Shown in pieces: positions 1-7,185 of a stretch of DNA of 9,763 nucleotides. Positions within the stretch are counted from its first letter, which is position 1. Every line of letters begins with the position of its first letter. The notes under the pieces were generated by a model. That model did no database searches and was not told where the DNA came from. It saw nothing but the letters and a program-made list of their open reading frames with translations. Where the stretch lies: the NCBI GenBank assembly GCA_003165855.1, contig PMXH01000432.1, positions 5,575 to 15,337 on the forward strand, written 5' to 3'. Made by a program: the position numbers and the translations under genes. The stretch comes from Acidobacteriaceae bacterium (lineage in GTDB: Bacteria > Acidobacteriota > Terriglobia > Terriglobales > Acidobacteriaceae).

Positions 1-373
1 CCTGATACCGTCCTAGCCTTCCGTCCTTAAGGTTTACCTCAAGCGTCAGGTCATGTTTTCCTGCCGCCTTGTATTTCAGGGTGGGATTATCCACCAACCG
101 TGCCTCGAAGGTCTCCCCCTTGGGCAGTTTGAAACAGTCATCGCGGTCGGCGCATACCAACGCGAAACTGTTTGGGCTTGTTAGGGGCGTTCCGCCTGAC
201 CAGTGAGCCCGCGCCCAGCCACCATTTACCTCGCCTTTCGTCTTCAAGGATGACCACGACGAGTCGATTGTGATGTAGGACTTCGCGTCGGTCACTGTGC
301 CCTGTGCCGAAGCTATACCGACAAAAAGCAGCAAAAATAGGACAGTAGCAGTCAGTAAGATCAAGTTCTTCAT
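1..373 (-). CDS. Secreted protein of unknown function (C-terminus beyond the left edge)
   Basis: An open frame starts with ATG at 373 and runs 124 codons to the window edge with no stop. A TGA lies five codons upstream in the same frame, so this ATG is the only good start; the ribosome site is weak (AAAGG two bases before it). The N-terminus reads MKNLILLTATVLFLLLFVGI followed by ASAQ, a clear Sec signal peptide with probable cleavage after residue 23 (ASA|Q). The mature part is polar, with two cysteines six residues apart (CADRDDC), which could form a disulfide after export. I do not recognise the family. It lies 146 bp downstream of another secreted protein on the same strand and may share its transcript. 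An overlapping 89-codon frame from 407 to 138 is a shadow: it lacks the signal peptide and stops early. Confidence 0.75.
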   Translation of the reverse strand, partial: MKNLILLTATVLFLLLFVGIASAQGTVTDAKSYITIDSSWSSLKTKGEVNGGWARAHWSGGTPLTSPNSFALVCADRDDCFKLPKGETFEARLVDNPTLKYKAAGKHDLTLEVNLKDGRLGRYQ

Positions 374-519
374 AGCCTTTGTCTTTCAACGACAAACTTC
401 GCAGCACAGCATGCTGAGGCGTTCAAACAATTCACCCCACTGTGTTCCCGCTTCAGTTTATGTTGCTTGGGTGGGCGACATTGTTCGCTCTTCCTCGTCT
501 CGAAGCTGTGGCCTCTAAA

Positions 520-1158
520 TCATTTGGCTCCGCTTCTCTGCTTACCCCTGCTCCAGAGTTCGCACCGACCGGTCATATCTTCGATTCTGCTATCGTTAAC
601 TTCCCAGAATTGTCGAAACCGCTTGGTGGATTGGCGGACTTCCACAAAACGCCGCACGGTGTCTTTTTGAGTATTGTTATACCGTGCTGACAGAGAAACG
701 CTTGCCGACCCGACTTCGAAGGAGTAGCCATCGCCACCATCGTCGAGGATTTGTAGGGATGAGGGATTTATCACGACTTTCTTCTGTGCATTGCGGTGCC
801 CTTTTGCTTCCCACACTGCTTTGGGGTGCGCCAAGGCGAAATATAGTTGGTCGTCATCCATCCCATTCGTGTACTCGTGAATTCCGAATTGCTTTGCATC
901 CTGCCTAAACGTAGTTGCCACCGTTTCCCACGAATAGGCGTCTTGCCACGAGGCCGGATCGGGGAGGTTGTAGAACACAATGAAGAACTTCTCTTCTTTG
1001 GGCTCAAAGCAGACGTAAGAGACATCGTGCTTGAGGTCATCCGTGACATCTGGGTCATGGGCAGTAACCAGTTCGTCGAAGGATTGCTGCGCTTTCTGTT
1101 GTCCCCAGCAGGTGAGAGAAAAGCCCGTGATGAGCAAGAACAGAACAGTTTCTTTCAT
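520..1158 (-). CDS. Secreted protein of unknown function, 212 aa
   Basis: The frame could begin at 1212, but the ATG at 1158 is preferred. It has AGGAG ten bases upstream and immediately opens a signal peptide (MKETVLFLLITGFSLTCWGQ), which the longer version would bury 18 residues in. The cysteine in LTCWG does not fit a lipobox well, since L is not at -3, so ordinary signal peptidase I cleavage after the Gly is more likely than lipoprotein processing. The mature protein is acidic in its first half and basic at the C-terminus (RGKQRSGAK). It has single cysteines in YVCFEP and GRCELW and an aromatic-rich stretch around EKFFIVFYNL. I recognise no catalytic motif or family. It is probably a periplasmic or exported protein, and the next gene downstream also encodes a secreted protein. 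Confidence 0.72.
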   Translation of the reverse strand: MKETVLFLLITGFSLTCWGQQKAQQSFDELVTAHDPDVTDDLKHDVSYVCFEPKEEKFFIVFYNLPDPASWQDAYSWETVATTFRQDAKQFGIHEYTNGMDDDQLYFALAHPKAVWEAKGHRNAQKKVVINPSSLQILDDGGDGYSFEVGSASVSLSARYNNTQKDTVRRFVEVRQSTKRFRQFWEVNDSRIEDMTGRCELWSRGKQRSGAK

Positions 1159-1168
1159 GCAGTCTCTA

Positions 1169-1173
1169 CTCCT
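1169..1173 (-). promoter_or_regulatory. Ribosome binding site fixing the start at 1158
   Basis: The minus strand reads AGGAG here, with 10 bases between it and the ATG at 1158. The alternative start at 1212 has no comparable site, so this decides in favour of the shorter protein with an N-terminal signal peptide. Confidence 0.6.
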
Positions 1174-1355
1174 ACTCACGCAGGTTTGAAGTTGTGCTTG
1201 ACGGCGTGACAAGGGGATACTAATAACATGCTCGAACCTCGGGCTGCTGCATTCAACGGTACTTCCGTAATCGCAGTCGGAAGCTCAGCCGACGGGGCGA
1301 CCTGCTGACTGTCACCAATCCCACCCGTTGCTTTCGCGCCCCAACACATGCGGTA

Positions 1356-1889
1356 TTATTTGAACCCAAACAGCCTGAAAATGAACGCCCCCAACTTGCG
1401 GCGTCGTCCGCTCTTCGTCAACGGAATGCCGATTGCTCTGGAAATTCTCGACTTGAATGCAGAGACTCCGATCAATCGATCAATCTCCAGATTGAGAAGC
1501 CGCCGAGGTTCACAGGTTGACCTCCGTAACAATGTCAAAACTCCCAAATGGTGCGAGCCTAGCCTTCGAAAGGTACTTTTCATCGCCTCTGCGCCCTCCT
1601 CGTGGCGGGAGTGGATAATCACAATTCCTTGATACTCCCTCGCGGCGAGAAACCTAGCTACTTCCTTCCCCGTTCCCTTGAATATTGAGTTGTCGGCGGG
1701 CATCCAATGCAGGTCGTGGTCAAGGAAGACGACCTTGAATGGCTGCTGATCCAACGCTCGAAATGCCGCCTCAGCGGTTTTGGCAAACACTGCCTTGGGC
1801 AAACGCTGCCGAAACCATGAAATACGATCTTCCGTGTCCTCAACCACGAGAACTGGCCAGTCAGTCGGTATGTGAAACTGCTCGCCCAT
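1356..1889 (-). CDS. Receiver-like protein, cyclic-phosphate-processing (cREC) type, 177 aa
   Basis: The N-terminal 110 residues look like the receiver-fold family that Pfam calls cyclic-phosphate processing receiver (cREC). Strand one carries acidic residues (VLVVEDTEDR, E17/D18). FLDHDL (D57, H58, D59) follows strand three, then a TGKEVARFL helix (72-81). The signature strand IVIIHS (89-94, H93) leads into a small-residue and Met helix (GAEAM, 99-103). The extra His residues in LDHDL and HS separate this family from phospho-accepting response regulators. Members are thought to process or bind cyclic-phosphate ends or nucleotides, which is family inference, not shown here. Beyond about residue 110 lies a basic, Leu/Arg-rich extension ending RRRKLGAFIFRLFGFK that I cannot place and that usual single-domain members lack. 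ATG at 1889 has a moderate AGGG site. The gene is 21 bp downstream of a broken gene. Confidence 0.6.
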   Translation of the reverse strand: MGEQFHIPTDWPVLVVEDTEDRISWFRQRLPKAVFAKTAEAAFRALDQQPFKVVFLDHDLHWMPADNSIFKGTGKEVARFLAAREYQGIVIIHSRHEEGAEAMKSTFRRLGSHHLGVLTLLRRSTCEPRRLLNLEIDRLIGVSAFKSRISRAIGIPLTKSGRRRKLGAFIFRLFGFK

Positions 1890-1910
1890 GGCCTATCCCT
1901 GATTCTTTTC

Positions 1911-2313
1911 CTAGAAACTTCCATCCACCGCGTACTCGTCCCATTCAACAGAACTGATTTCGCGGTTGATTAACTCTGGCAAACTCGTTTCGATGTCGTC
2001 TCCAAGCCAGCAGACCGTGAGACTCGACATATCTTTGTCGGTGTCAGAGACAGGCCGATAGCAGATTAGATCGACCATGAACGTATAAATAGGCAATTCC
2101 GCTGCGGACGAGATGTAGCGGTTGCAGACTCTCTGAAACAACAGGCCGACTCTGGAGAGGTGAGGTTTTTGTGCGAGCAGTGCGACCTCGCGCAGAACTT
2201 GAAGTAGTGGCGAGTTTCCGGATCATTGGTGGGGTCAATGAGCGCAATGGCCTGGTTTCGACAGTTATCTGGTTTAGCTCTCGGCGGAGCCATGTGCCAT
2301 CGAACGGGATCAC
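1911..2313 (-). pseudogene. Broken small gene, two apparent frameshifts, unknown family
   Basis: Three successive frames join into one sensible protein. From GTG 2313 one reads IPFDGTWLRRELNQITVET. The next frame continues QAIALIDPTNDPETRHYF to about 2205. The third continues VLREVALLAQKPHLSRVGLL and on to WDEYAVDGSF, stopping at 1911. Both shifts (about 2240 and 2205) are in the direction expected from a missing base, for example a lost C giving TTCAAG instead of TTCCAAG. Repaired, the product would be about 134 residues: a soluble, acidic, mostly helical protein. I do not recognise the family. GTG 2313 shares its G with the TAG of the prolyl oligopeptidase remnant (TAGTG), so the two were once adjacent and probably coupled. 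The last 76 codons alone (TTG 2141 to 1911) could still be translated. It lies directly upstream of the cREC-like gene. Confidence 0.55.
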
Positions 2314-2617
2314 TACTGCTGGGGCTGGAATTCAGGCGCGCCGAACTGCCAAAGCAGGAAACTCCAAGAATTAGCGAGGCGTTCCTGATATTGCCGTTCC
2401 GTGCCGCCGATGTGCCCTGCTTCGAAATCCACGAGCAGCAGGACCGGTTTGCCGCTGCTTGTGGCCGCTTGAAGACGGGCTACCATCTTGGTGGATTGCC
2501 ACGGTTTCAGCCGTGGATCGTTCATGCCAGCGTGAACAGGGCTGCAGGATACGGACTCCCGTCTTTTACGAAATAGTAGGGGCTCATGGCATAGAGGGCT
2601 TTAACCCGCTCGTGAGG
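2313..2617 (-). pseudogene. C-terminal remnant of an S9 prolyl oligopeptidase
   Basis: The final 70 codons (2525 to 2313) read MNDPRLKPWQSTKMVARLQA, then SSGKPVLLLVDFEAGH and FLLWQFGAPEFQP. These match the end of S9-family prolyl oligopeptidases, with the catalytic Asp in MNDPR (codon 2519) and the catalytic His in EAGH (codon 2414). Just upstream, one frame over, lies ERVKALYAMSPYYFVKDGSP with YPAALFTL, the segment that normally precedes MNDPR; a missing base at about 2528 explains the break and creates a TGA. Upstream of about 2617 the similarity fades, possibly with one more shift. The beta-propeller and the GGSxGG-type Ser nucleophile region are absent, so no active peptidase can be made. 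The 5' end is replaced by the stop of the giant repeat protein gene at 2708. Confidence 0.75.
2499..2516. repeat. Perfect 6-bp hairpin inside the peptidase remnant
   Basis: The sequence ccacgg-tttcag-ccgtgg forms a perfect 6-bp stem with a 6-nt loop. It lies in the codons for DPRLKPWQ, which fit the peptidase family, so it may be fortuitous. It also resembles the short dispersed palindromes found in many acidobacterial genomes, but one copy cannot establish that. Confidence 0.3.
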
Positions 2618-2707
2618 CTGAACTTATACTGAGTCTTCTCGGGACCCTTCTGGATGAGACCTTTGACAAGAAGAAGACCACGAAATCGATGCCCCTTGTC
2701 TACGATC

Positions 2708-5700
2708 TTATCGCCGCGTCATCCGAGGGAGAGATGGCGTCAGTGTCTTGACCGGTACACGTTGGGTGGTGGAATTGCCAACCCAACCGGCGAGGGTTGA
2801 TGGTGTGCCGATCGGGTGGCTCTCTCCGACCCAAACTTGGGGAGCTGCCAAGTTGTTGTGCGGGGAAGTCAAATTTACTGCGTTCGGAACGTGCGCGACG
2901 GCTATGGGCTTTGCGATCACCGGGGTCACGTGTTCCCAGCTGCGCAGGTTGTTCAGCTCAGACATGCGAGCCCCGGACGGCGCCAATCCCGAAGCCACAA
3001 AACGCTCGGTGCCCCTGATCGTGCCAATCACGCTGTGGCGCAAGTCGCTGACCGCGATCGGCGCATTGCTCTTCGATGTAATCGATGCCGGCTTCGCGCT
3101 GGCCACGGCGGCTTGCGACACCGGAGCTTGGCTCTTCGAACCGGCGGGCCCGGTAACCGACGACAGGGTTAGCACCACAGTCTTGCCGACGTAGGAAACG
3201 GTAAATACGTCGCTGCCCACAGTGACGGTGGTGTTGGTGAACGAGCCGGAGAGCGTACCGGTGGAGGACAGGATGGTAAACGTGTCGCCGATGTTGGCGG
3301 AAGTCAGAACCAGACCATTCACGATCGCAGCCGTTAGTGTTCCGCCCAGACTGGTCGTGCCGCTGACGGTGAGTTGGCTGTAGGTGCCGGAGGTGAGGCC
3401 GCCGATCGAAACGTTCATGGTTGCGGTGGCTAATTGCGTGTAAGTGCCGGTGATGGCCAGCAGGCCGGCCGTTCCGCTGTCTCCGACATTGATGGTCACG
3501 GCTGCGCCGCCGGTGAGGTTGCCAACGGAGGTGTTGGCCTTGATCGTGCCGACGCCAAAGAGCGAGCCGGCGGTGAAGTTGGCCGAGCCGCTGGTGCCGC
3601 CAGAAAGGGTTCCGTCGACCGTGGTCGTGCCGGCCGTCGTTTGATTGTAGCTATTGCCCGTCCCGCCCACCGTCAAGGTGGTGCCCTTTTCAACATCCAC
3701 CGTACCCGTGTTGGTGAAGTTGCTGGAGGCAGTGGTCAAGGTTGCGCTGCTGGCCAGGGTGAACGTGCCGCTGTTGGCGTTGAAGCTGGCCAAGGCGTTG
3801 GCGGTGCCGTCCTTAATGCTGGACGCAGTACCGGTCAGGGTGAGGTTGGCGGCGTTGGTGGTAATGCCGCCGTTGGCGCTGGTAAGCTTCAGCGTGCCGC
3901 CAATGGTGTAGGTGCCGCCAGTCAGGGTTCCGCTAACCAGGTTGGTGAGCAGGTTCGATCCCGTGAGGGTGAAGGTGCTGCCCTTATCGACGGTGAAGGC
4001 TCCTGAGTTGCTGAAGTTGCCGGTGGCGGTGAAGCTGGCGTCGCTGGCCAGAGTCAAGCTGTTGGTGTTGCTGCTCAGGTTCGCCAGATCGTTGGTGGTT
4101 CCGGTCTGGATGGTGCCGCCTTCCAGGGTCAACACCGAAGAGTTGGTGGTGACGTTGGCGGCGGCGGTGAGATCAAAATCTCCGGCCAGGACAAACGTGC
4201 CGCCGCTTAAAGTGGTGCCGCTGACCTGGGTCAGCGCCGGTGCGGTTAAGGTGTCGCCTTTATCGATGGTCAGCGCGCCGGTGTTGCTGAAGCTTGCCGC
4301 AGTCGTGGAGACGTTGACGCCCGTACCCGCGATGGTCAGCGTCTTGGTGTTGGAAGCCAGCGCGCTCAGCGCGTTCACGCCGTTGGAATTGATGGTGCCA
4401 CCTTCCAGCGTCAGGGTGGAGGAGTTCGTGGTCACGCTAATGCCTCTGGTGGTCAAATCCAGATTGCCGGCTAGCACAAACGTGCCGCCGGAAAGCGTCG
4501 ATCCGCTGATCTGGGCCAGCGTTCCGCTCACTGTGAACTTGCTGCCACGGTTCACCGTCAGCGTTCCCCTGTTCGAAAAGTTCCCCGTCGTCGTAAAGCT
4601 CGTGCCGCCGGCGAGAGTGAGCGTGCCTGAGTTGGTGGCCAGCCCCGCCAGTGCATTCGTAGCGTTGGCATTCTCGATGGTGCCTCCGCTCAGTGTCACC
4701 TTCGCTGCATTCGTTGTGATGTTCTGAGTTGCGCCGGAAAGATTCAAGTTGGCGTCCAGCACATACGTGCCGGCCGTCAGCGTGCTCCCGCTGATCTGGC
4801 TCAGGGTGCCGACGCTGAAGCTTTCACCGCTGAGAATCGTCAGCGAGCCGGCGTTACTGAACGAACCGGAATCGGTGAAAGCCACGCCTCCGATCGTCAG
4901 ATTTCCCGTAGACGTAATGCTCGTCAGCCCGTTCAGCGCGTTCGCATTCGAGTTGTTGCTGTTGAGAATCTGGCCACCGTTCTCTTCAACCACTGTCGCC
5001 GAAAGCGTGCTGATACCGCCGCTCGTTCCCAGCGGCAAAGTTACGTTGCCGCCGTTTGCCGTGTAGGTTCCCCCGCTCAGCGTGTTGTTGTTGCTGGTGT
5101 AGTTGAGGAACGTGCCGGTCACCGCCAGGCCGCCCGAAGAGGTCCCCTCGATCGTGCCCTTGTTGTTGAAGCCCTTGCTCCCAGCGTCGATGGTGAGTGC
5201 GGTTGTCTGGTTCGCATTCACCGTTCCCGTGTTGACGAAGCCTATGACGCCATTGCCGATGTTTCCCGTGCCTGAAATGGTGCTGGAGCTGGTGAGAATA
5301 TCGCTGGACGCCCCCGTGATGATGGAATTGTTCGCCAGGATCACACTGCCCGTGCCCGAGAGCGTGACCGCGGCTCCGCTGATCTTCAGCGTTGCCGCGC
5401 CGGTGGAATCTCCGATGTTGATAGTGCCGTTATTCGTGTCGGTTCCTGAAGTAGTGAGTGTCAGAACCGTGCCGCTATTGACATCGATCGTGCCGGAGTT
5501 CGTCAACGTGTGGATGTTGGCCACGTCGCTTGAGCTGTCATAGAGGTACAGAGTGGCTCCCGCGGCGTTGGTCAGTGTTCCGGTCACGTTCAGCGTATCC
5601 CCTCCGCCGCTATAATTGTTCCCGTACATGTACAGGGCCCCGTTGTTGGTGAAGTTTCCCGTCACCGTTAGCGTGTTCCCGCCGCCATAGGAAAGCCCGG

Positions 5701-7021
5701 TGTAAAAACTCGTATTGTTCGTCAGGTTTCCGTTTACCGTCAGCCCCGAGGCTGCGCCTATGATCTCTACACTCCCGGAGTTCAACGTCAGCGTTCCACC
5801 GTTAGGAGTTACTGGGGTCGTCTGTCCGTTCACCAGATCCAGAGTCCCTTCTACAGTCGTCAGCTTGGCCAATGCGTTCGTGCTCCCGGCCAAGTAAAAC
5901 GATCCGCCCGACGGCAGGTCGGTCATACCCTGGGTCGCGTTCAGTGTGGCGCCACTGTTGACCGTGACCGATCCCCCATCGCTCAACCCGCCGGTAATCG
6001 ACAGTGTCGTGGCGCCATTGGTATTGTTTAGGGTCAGAGAACTTCCCGAGGCCAACGTCAATGTCCCGCTGCCCGGTGTGACATTGGTCGTCTGACCGTT
6101 GCCTAATACCAGACTTCCTTCAATGCTCCCCAGCTTCGCCAAGCCATTGGCCGATCCCGCCGTGAAAGTCCCGTTCACCGTCAGCGACGAACCCTCCGCT
6201 ATGTCGGTAATCCCGTTGGGCTGATTGGTCAGGTTCAGCGTCGCTCCCGTCCCGATATAAACACTGCCCGAGTTGCTCAACGTGCCGATGTTGGCCACGT
6301 CGTTCGAGCCGTCATAGAGGTACAGCGTCGCCCCCACGGCGTTGGTCAGGGTTCCGGTCACGTTCAGCGTATCCCCCCCACCGCCATAATTGCTTCCGTA
6401 CATGTACAGGTCCCCGTTGTTGGTGAACCCCCCTTTCACTGTCAGCGTGTTCCCGCCGCCATAGGCTAACCCGGTATAAAACTGACTCGTATCGTTCGTC
6501 AGGTTCCCGTCCACCGTCATCCCCGACGTTGTGCCGATGTACTCTACACTCCCGGAGTTCAACGTCACGTTGCCCGTGGTCGAGGAGGTCGCGCCCAGCA
6601 CATTCAGACTCCCGCTCACGGTCAAACTCCCGGACGACAGGGTGCTGCCGTTCTCGAAGGTAAGGCTTCCCGTGCTGTTGATGGTTGTAGCCCCGGTGAC
6701 CGTGAGGTTCTCCGCCGTACCCGAAAGATTTTGCAGCGTCGAACTCCCCGTCGTGCCGCCGAGCACGAGAGAATTGATGGTCGCGCTCTGATTCAGCGTG
6801 ACCGAATCTGTCCCGCCCGAATCAATGGTCACGTTGTACGTGTTCCCGCCGCCGTTGTTCGGCACGCCGCCCGGACTCCAGTCAGACGATGCGTTCCAGT
6901 TCCCCGTCCCGCCTTTCCACGAGGAATTGACCGTGCTCTTGCGCTGCGCAACAACGCTTCCTGCCAGCACCAGCATGAACGTCAACAGAACAGTACAATT
7001 CAGCATCCGGCGAATGCTCAT
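2708..7021 (-). CDS. Giant secreted beta-strand-repeat protein, 1437 aa
   Basis: Probably an exported surface or matrix protein with a long beta-solenoid. ATG 7021 follows a good GAGGTG site. A signal peptide (residues 1-25, cleavage SVVA|Q) leads to an N-terminal block, SWKGGTGNWNASSDWSPGGV, common to autotransporter-associated beta-strand-repeat proteins. The body is almost entirely short Gly/Thr/Ser/Asn/Val strands (SGTLTLAGG, GNFSNxGxLTV, TLSGGTFVLAG). A block of about 100 residues occurs twice (152-253 and 411-511), and five tandem units of about 95 residues follow (648-1138). A region like the end of autotransporter passengers (GTYSQLTVSG, GDTFTILSSTG) comes at about 1190-1289. Instead of a barrel, the last 148 residues are a basic Pro/Ala/Ser-rich tail ending PSLPRMTRR, with no PEP-CTERM, LPXTG or dockerin signal. 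Adhesion is likely but unproven. Long plus-strand open frames inside it are by-products of its codon pattern. Confidence 0.85.
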   Translation of the reverse strand: MSIRRMLNCTVLLTFMLVLAGSVVAQRKSTVNSSWKGGTGNWNASSDWSPGGVPNNGGGNTYNVTIDSGGTDSVTLNQSATINSLVLGGTTGSSTLQNLSGTAENLTVTGATTINSTGSLTFENGSTLSSGSLTVSGSLNVLGATSSTTGNVTLNSGSVEYIGTTSGMTVDGNLTNDTSQFYTGLAYGGGNTLTVKGGFTNNGDLYMYGSNYGGGGDTLNVTGTLTNAVGATLYLYDGSNDVANIGTLSNSGSVYIGTGATLNLTNQPNGITDIAEGSSLTVNGTFTAGSANGLAKLGSIEGSLVLGNGQTTNVTPGSGTLTLASGSSLTLNNTNGATTLSITGGLSDGGSVTVNSGATLNATQGMTDLPSGGSFYLAGSTNALAKLTTVEGTLDLVNGQTTPVTPNGGTLTLNSGSVEIIGAASGLTVNGNLTNNTSFYTGLSYGGGNTLTVTGNFTNNGALYMYGNNYSGGGDTLNVTGTLTNAAGATLYLYDSSSDVANIHTLTNSGTIDVNSGTVLTLTTSGTDTNNGTINIGDSTGAATLKISGAAVTLSGTGSVILANNSIITGASSDILTSSSTISGTGNIGNGVIGFVNTGTVNANQTTALTIDAGSKGFNNKGTIEGTSSGGLAVTGTFLNYTSNNNTLSGGTYTANGGNVTLPLGTSGGISTLSATVVEENGGQILNSNNSNANALNGLTSITSTGNLTIGGVAFTDSGSFSNAGSLTILSGESFSVGTLSQISGSTLTAGTYVLDANLNLSGATQNITTNAAKVTLSGGTIENANATNALAGLATNSGTLTLAGGTSFTTTGNFSNRGTLTVNRGSKFTVSGTLAQISGSTLSGGTFVLAGNLDLTTRGISVTTNSSTLTLEGGTINSNGVNALSALASNTKTLTIAGTGVNVSTTAASFSNTGALTIDKGDTLTAPALTQVSGTTLSGGTFVLAGDFDLTAAANVTTNSSVLTLEGGTIQTGTTNDLANLSSNTNSLTLASDASFTATGNFSNSGAFTVDKGSTFTLTGSNLLTNLVSGTLTGGTYTIGGTLKLTSANGGITTNAANLTLTGTASSIKDGTANALASFNANSGTFTLASSATLTTASSNFTNTGTVDVEKGTTLTVGGTGNSYNQTTAGTTTVDGTLSGGTSGSANFTAGSLFGVGTIKANTSVGNLTGGAAVTINVGDSGTAGLLAITGTYTQLATATMNVSIGGLTSGTYSQLTVSGTTSLGGTLTAAIVNGLVLTSANIGDTFTILSSTGTLSGSFTNTTVTVGSDVFTVSYVGKTVVLTLSSVTGPAGSKSQAPVSQAAVASAKPASITSKSNAPIAVSDLRHSVIGTIRGTERFVASGLAPSGARMSELNNLRSWEHVTPVIAKPIAVAHVPNAVNLTSPHNNLAAPQVWVGESHPIGTPSTLAGWVGNSTTQRVPVKTLTPSLPRMTRR
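3608..5080 (-). repeat. Tandem array of five units of about 95 residues in the giant protein
   Basis: Each unit opens with L(S/T)(G/A)GT and carries the order TNxxxLTLxGGTI, NALxxLxxN, TLTLA, GNFSNxGxLTVxKGS and QISGST. Unit starts on the minus strand are at 5080, 4780, 4495, 4210 and 3925, and the next L-S-G-G-T is at 3607. Unit lengths are therefore 100, 95, 95, 95 and 106 codons; three consecutive units are exactly 285 bp. The period suits a stack of beta-helix turns that grew by duplication. Confidence 0.75.
5491..5790 (-). repeat. Duplicated block, copy B (residues about 411-511)
   Basis: This 300-bp stretch closely matches 6265-6567. Shared features include gatgttggccacgtcg, the tyrosine-rich LYMYG and LYLYD segments, and GGGDTLNVTGTLTNA. 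By eye most positions agree. Copy B lacks one codon present in copy A (TSFYTG against TSQFYTG). It is a direct in-frame duplication separated by about 470 bp of unrelated repeat sequence. Confidence 0.8.
6265..6567 (-). repeat. Duplicated block, copy A (residues about 152-253)
   Basis: This is the partner of 5491-5790 and one codon longer. It encodes YGGGNTLTVKGGFTNNGDLY, MYGSNYGGGG and DTLNVTGTLTNA. Both copies share the downstream boundary sequence ctctacactcccggagttca. The Gly- and Tyr-rich turns of this block are not found elsewhere in the protein, so it is a separate repeat class from the later 95-residue units. Confidence 0.8.
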
Positions 7022-7027
7022 GATTCA

Positions 7028-7033
7028 CACCTC
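7028..7033 (-). promoter_or_regulatory. Ribosome binding site of the giant protein gene
   Basis: The minus strand reads GAGGTG with 6 bases before the ATG at 7021. It supports that start, which places the signal peptide at the very N-terminus. Confidence 0.65.
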
Positions 7034-7138
7034 GGCCTGATTGACATGGAAAAAGCAGAAACCCTACGCGAAAGGCCCCACGGACGATCGCCAAATAGCT
7101 GTGGTACTTCACAACTACCCCGACGCAGCTCGCGGCGG

Positions 7139-7167
7139 AATCTACATTAGTGCGCAGGGGTTGTCAA
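7139..7167 (-). promoter_or_regulatory. Sigma70-type promoter for the giant protein gene
   Basis: On the minus strand TTGACA (7167-7162) is separated by exactly 17 bp from TAGATT (7144-7139). That is a perfect -35 box with a 4/6 -10 box. Initiation near 7132 would leave a leader of about 110 nt before the ATG at 7021. It would give the giant gene transcription independent of the nuclease operon upstream. Confidence 0.5.
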
Positions 7168-7185
7168 GATGAAGGATTTTGCAAT

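Noticed and set aside
138..407. Minus-strand frame of 89 codons starting MLRSLSLKD
   Set aside because: It overlaps the frame starting at ATG 373, which has a clear signal peptide and stays open to the edge. The 89-codon frame becomes Arg-rich and loses protein character.
408..417. Palindrome cagcatgctg in the gap between the two secreted-protein genes
   Set aside because: Ten bases of perfect symmetry are easily expected by chance in 9.7 kb, and no promoter elements with good spacing lie next to it.
1276..1293. Hairpin gtcgg-aagctcag-ccgac downstream of the cREC-like gene, considered as a terminator
   Set aside because: The stem is only 5 bp and no T-run follows on the minus strand, so it does not meet terminator criteria.
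2160..2245. Programmed ribosomal frameshifting as the reason for the frame changes in the broken small gene
   Set aside because: No canonical X XXY YYZ slippery heptamer is found at the joins (the nearest, CAAAAAC, does not fit in the P site), two shifts would be needed, and the neighbouring peptidase remnant shows the same kind of damage.
2618..2707. Possible coding remnant or dispersed repeat between the peptidase remnant and the giant gene (minus-strand reading KGLIQKGPEKTQYKFSL)
   Set aside because: The reading is short, has no start and cannot be tied to a family. A motif like gggctttaaccc resembles acidobacterial intergenic repeats, but no second copy is in the window.
3912..4727. Long plus-strand open frame (271 codons) antisense to the giant gene, with others at 3434-4006, 4749-5066 and 5103-5543
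   Set aside because: The translations are low-complexity Val/Pro/Leu runs that mirror the Gly/Thr/Asn codons of the repeat protein, with no domain or good ribosome site. They are composition artefacts.
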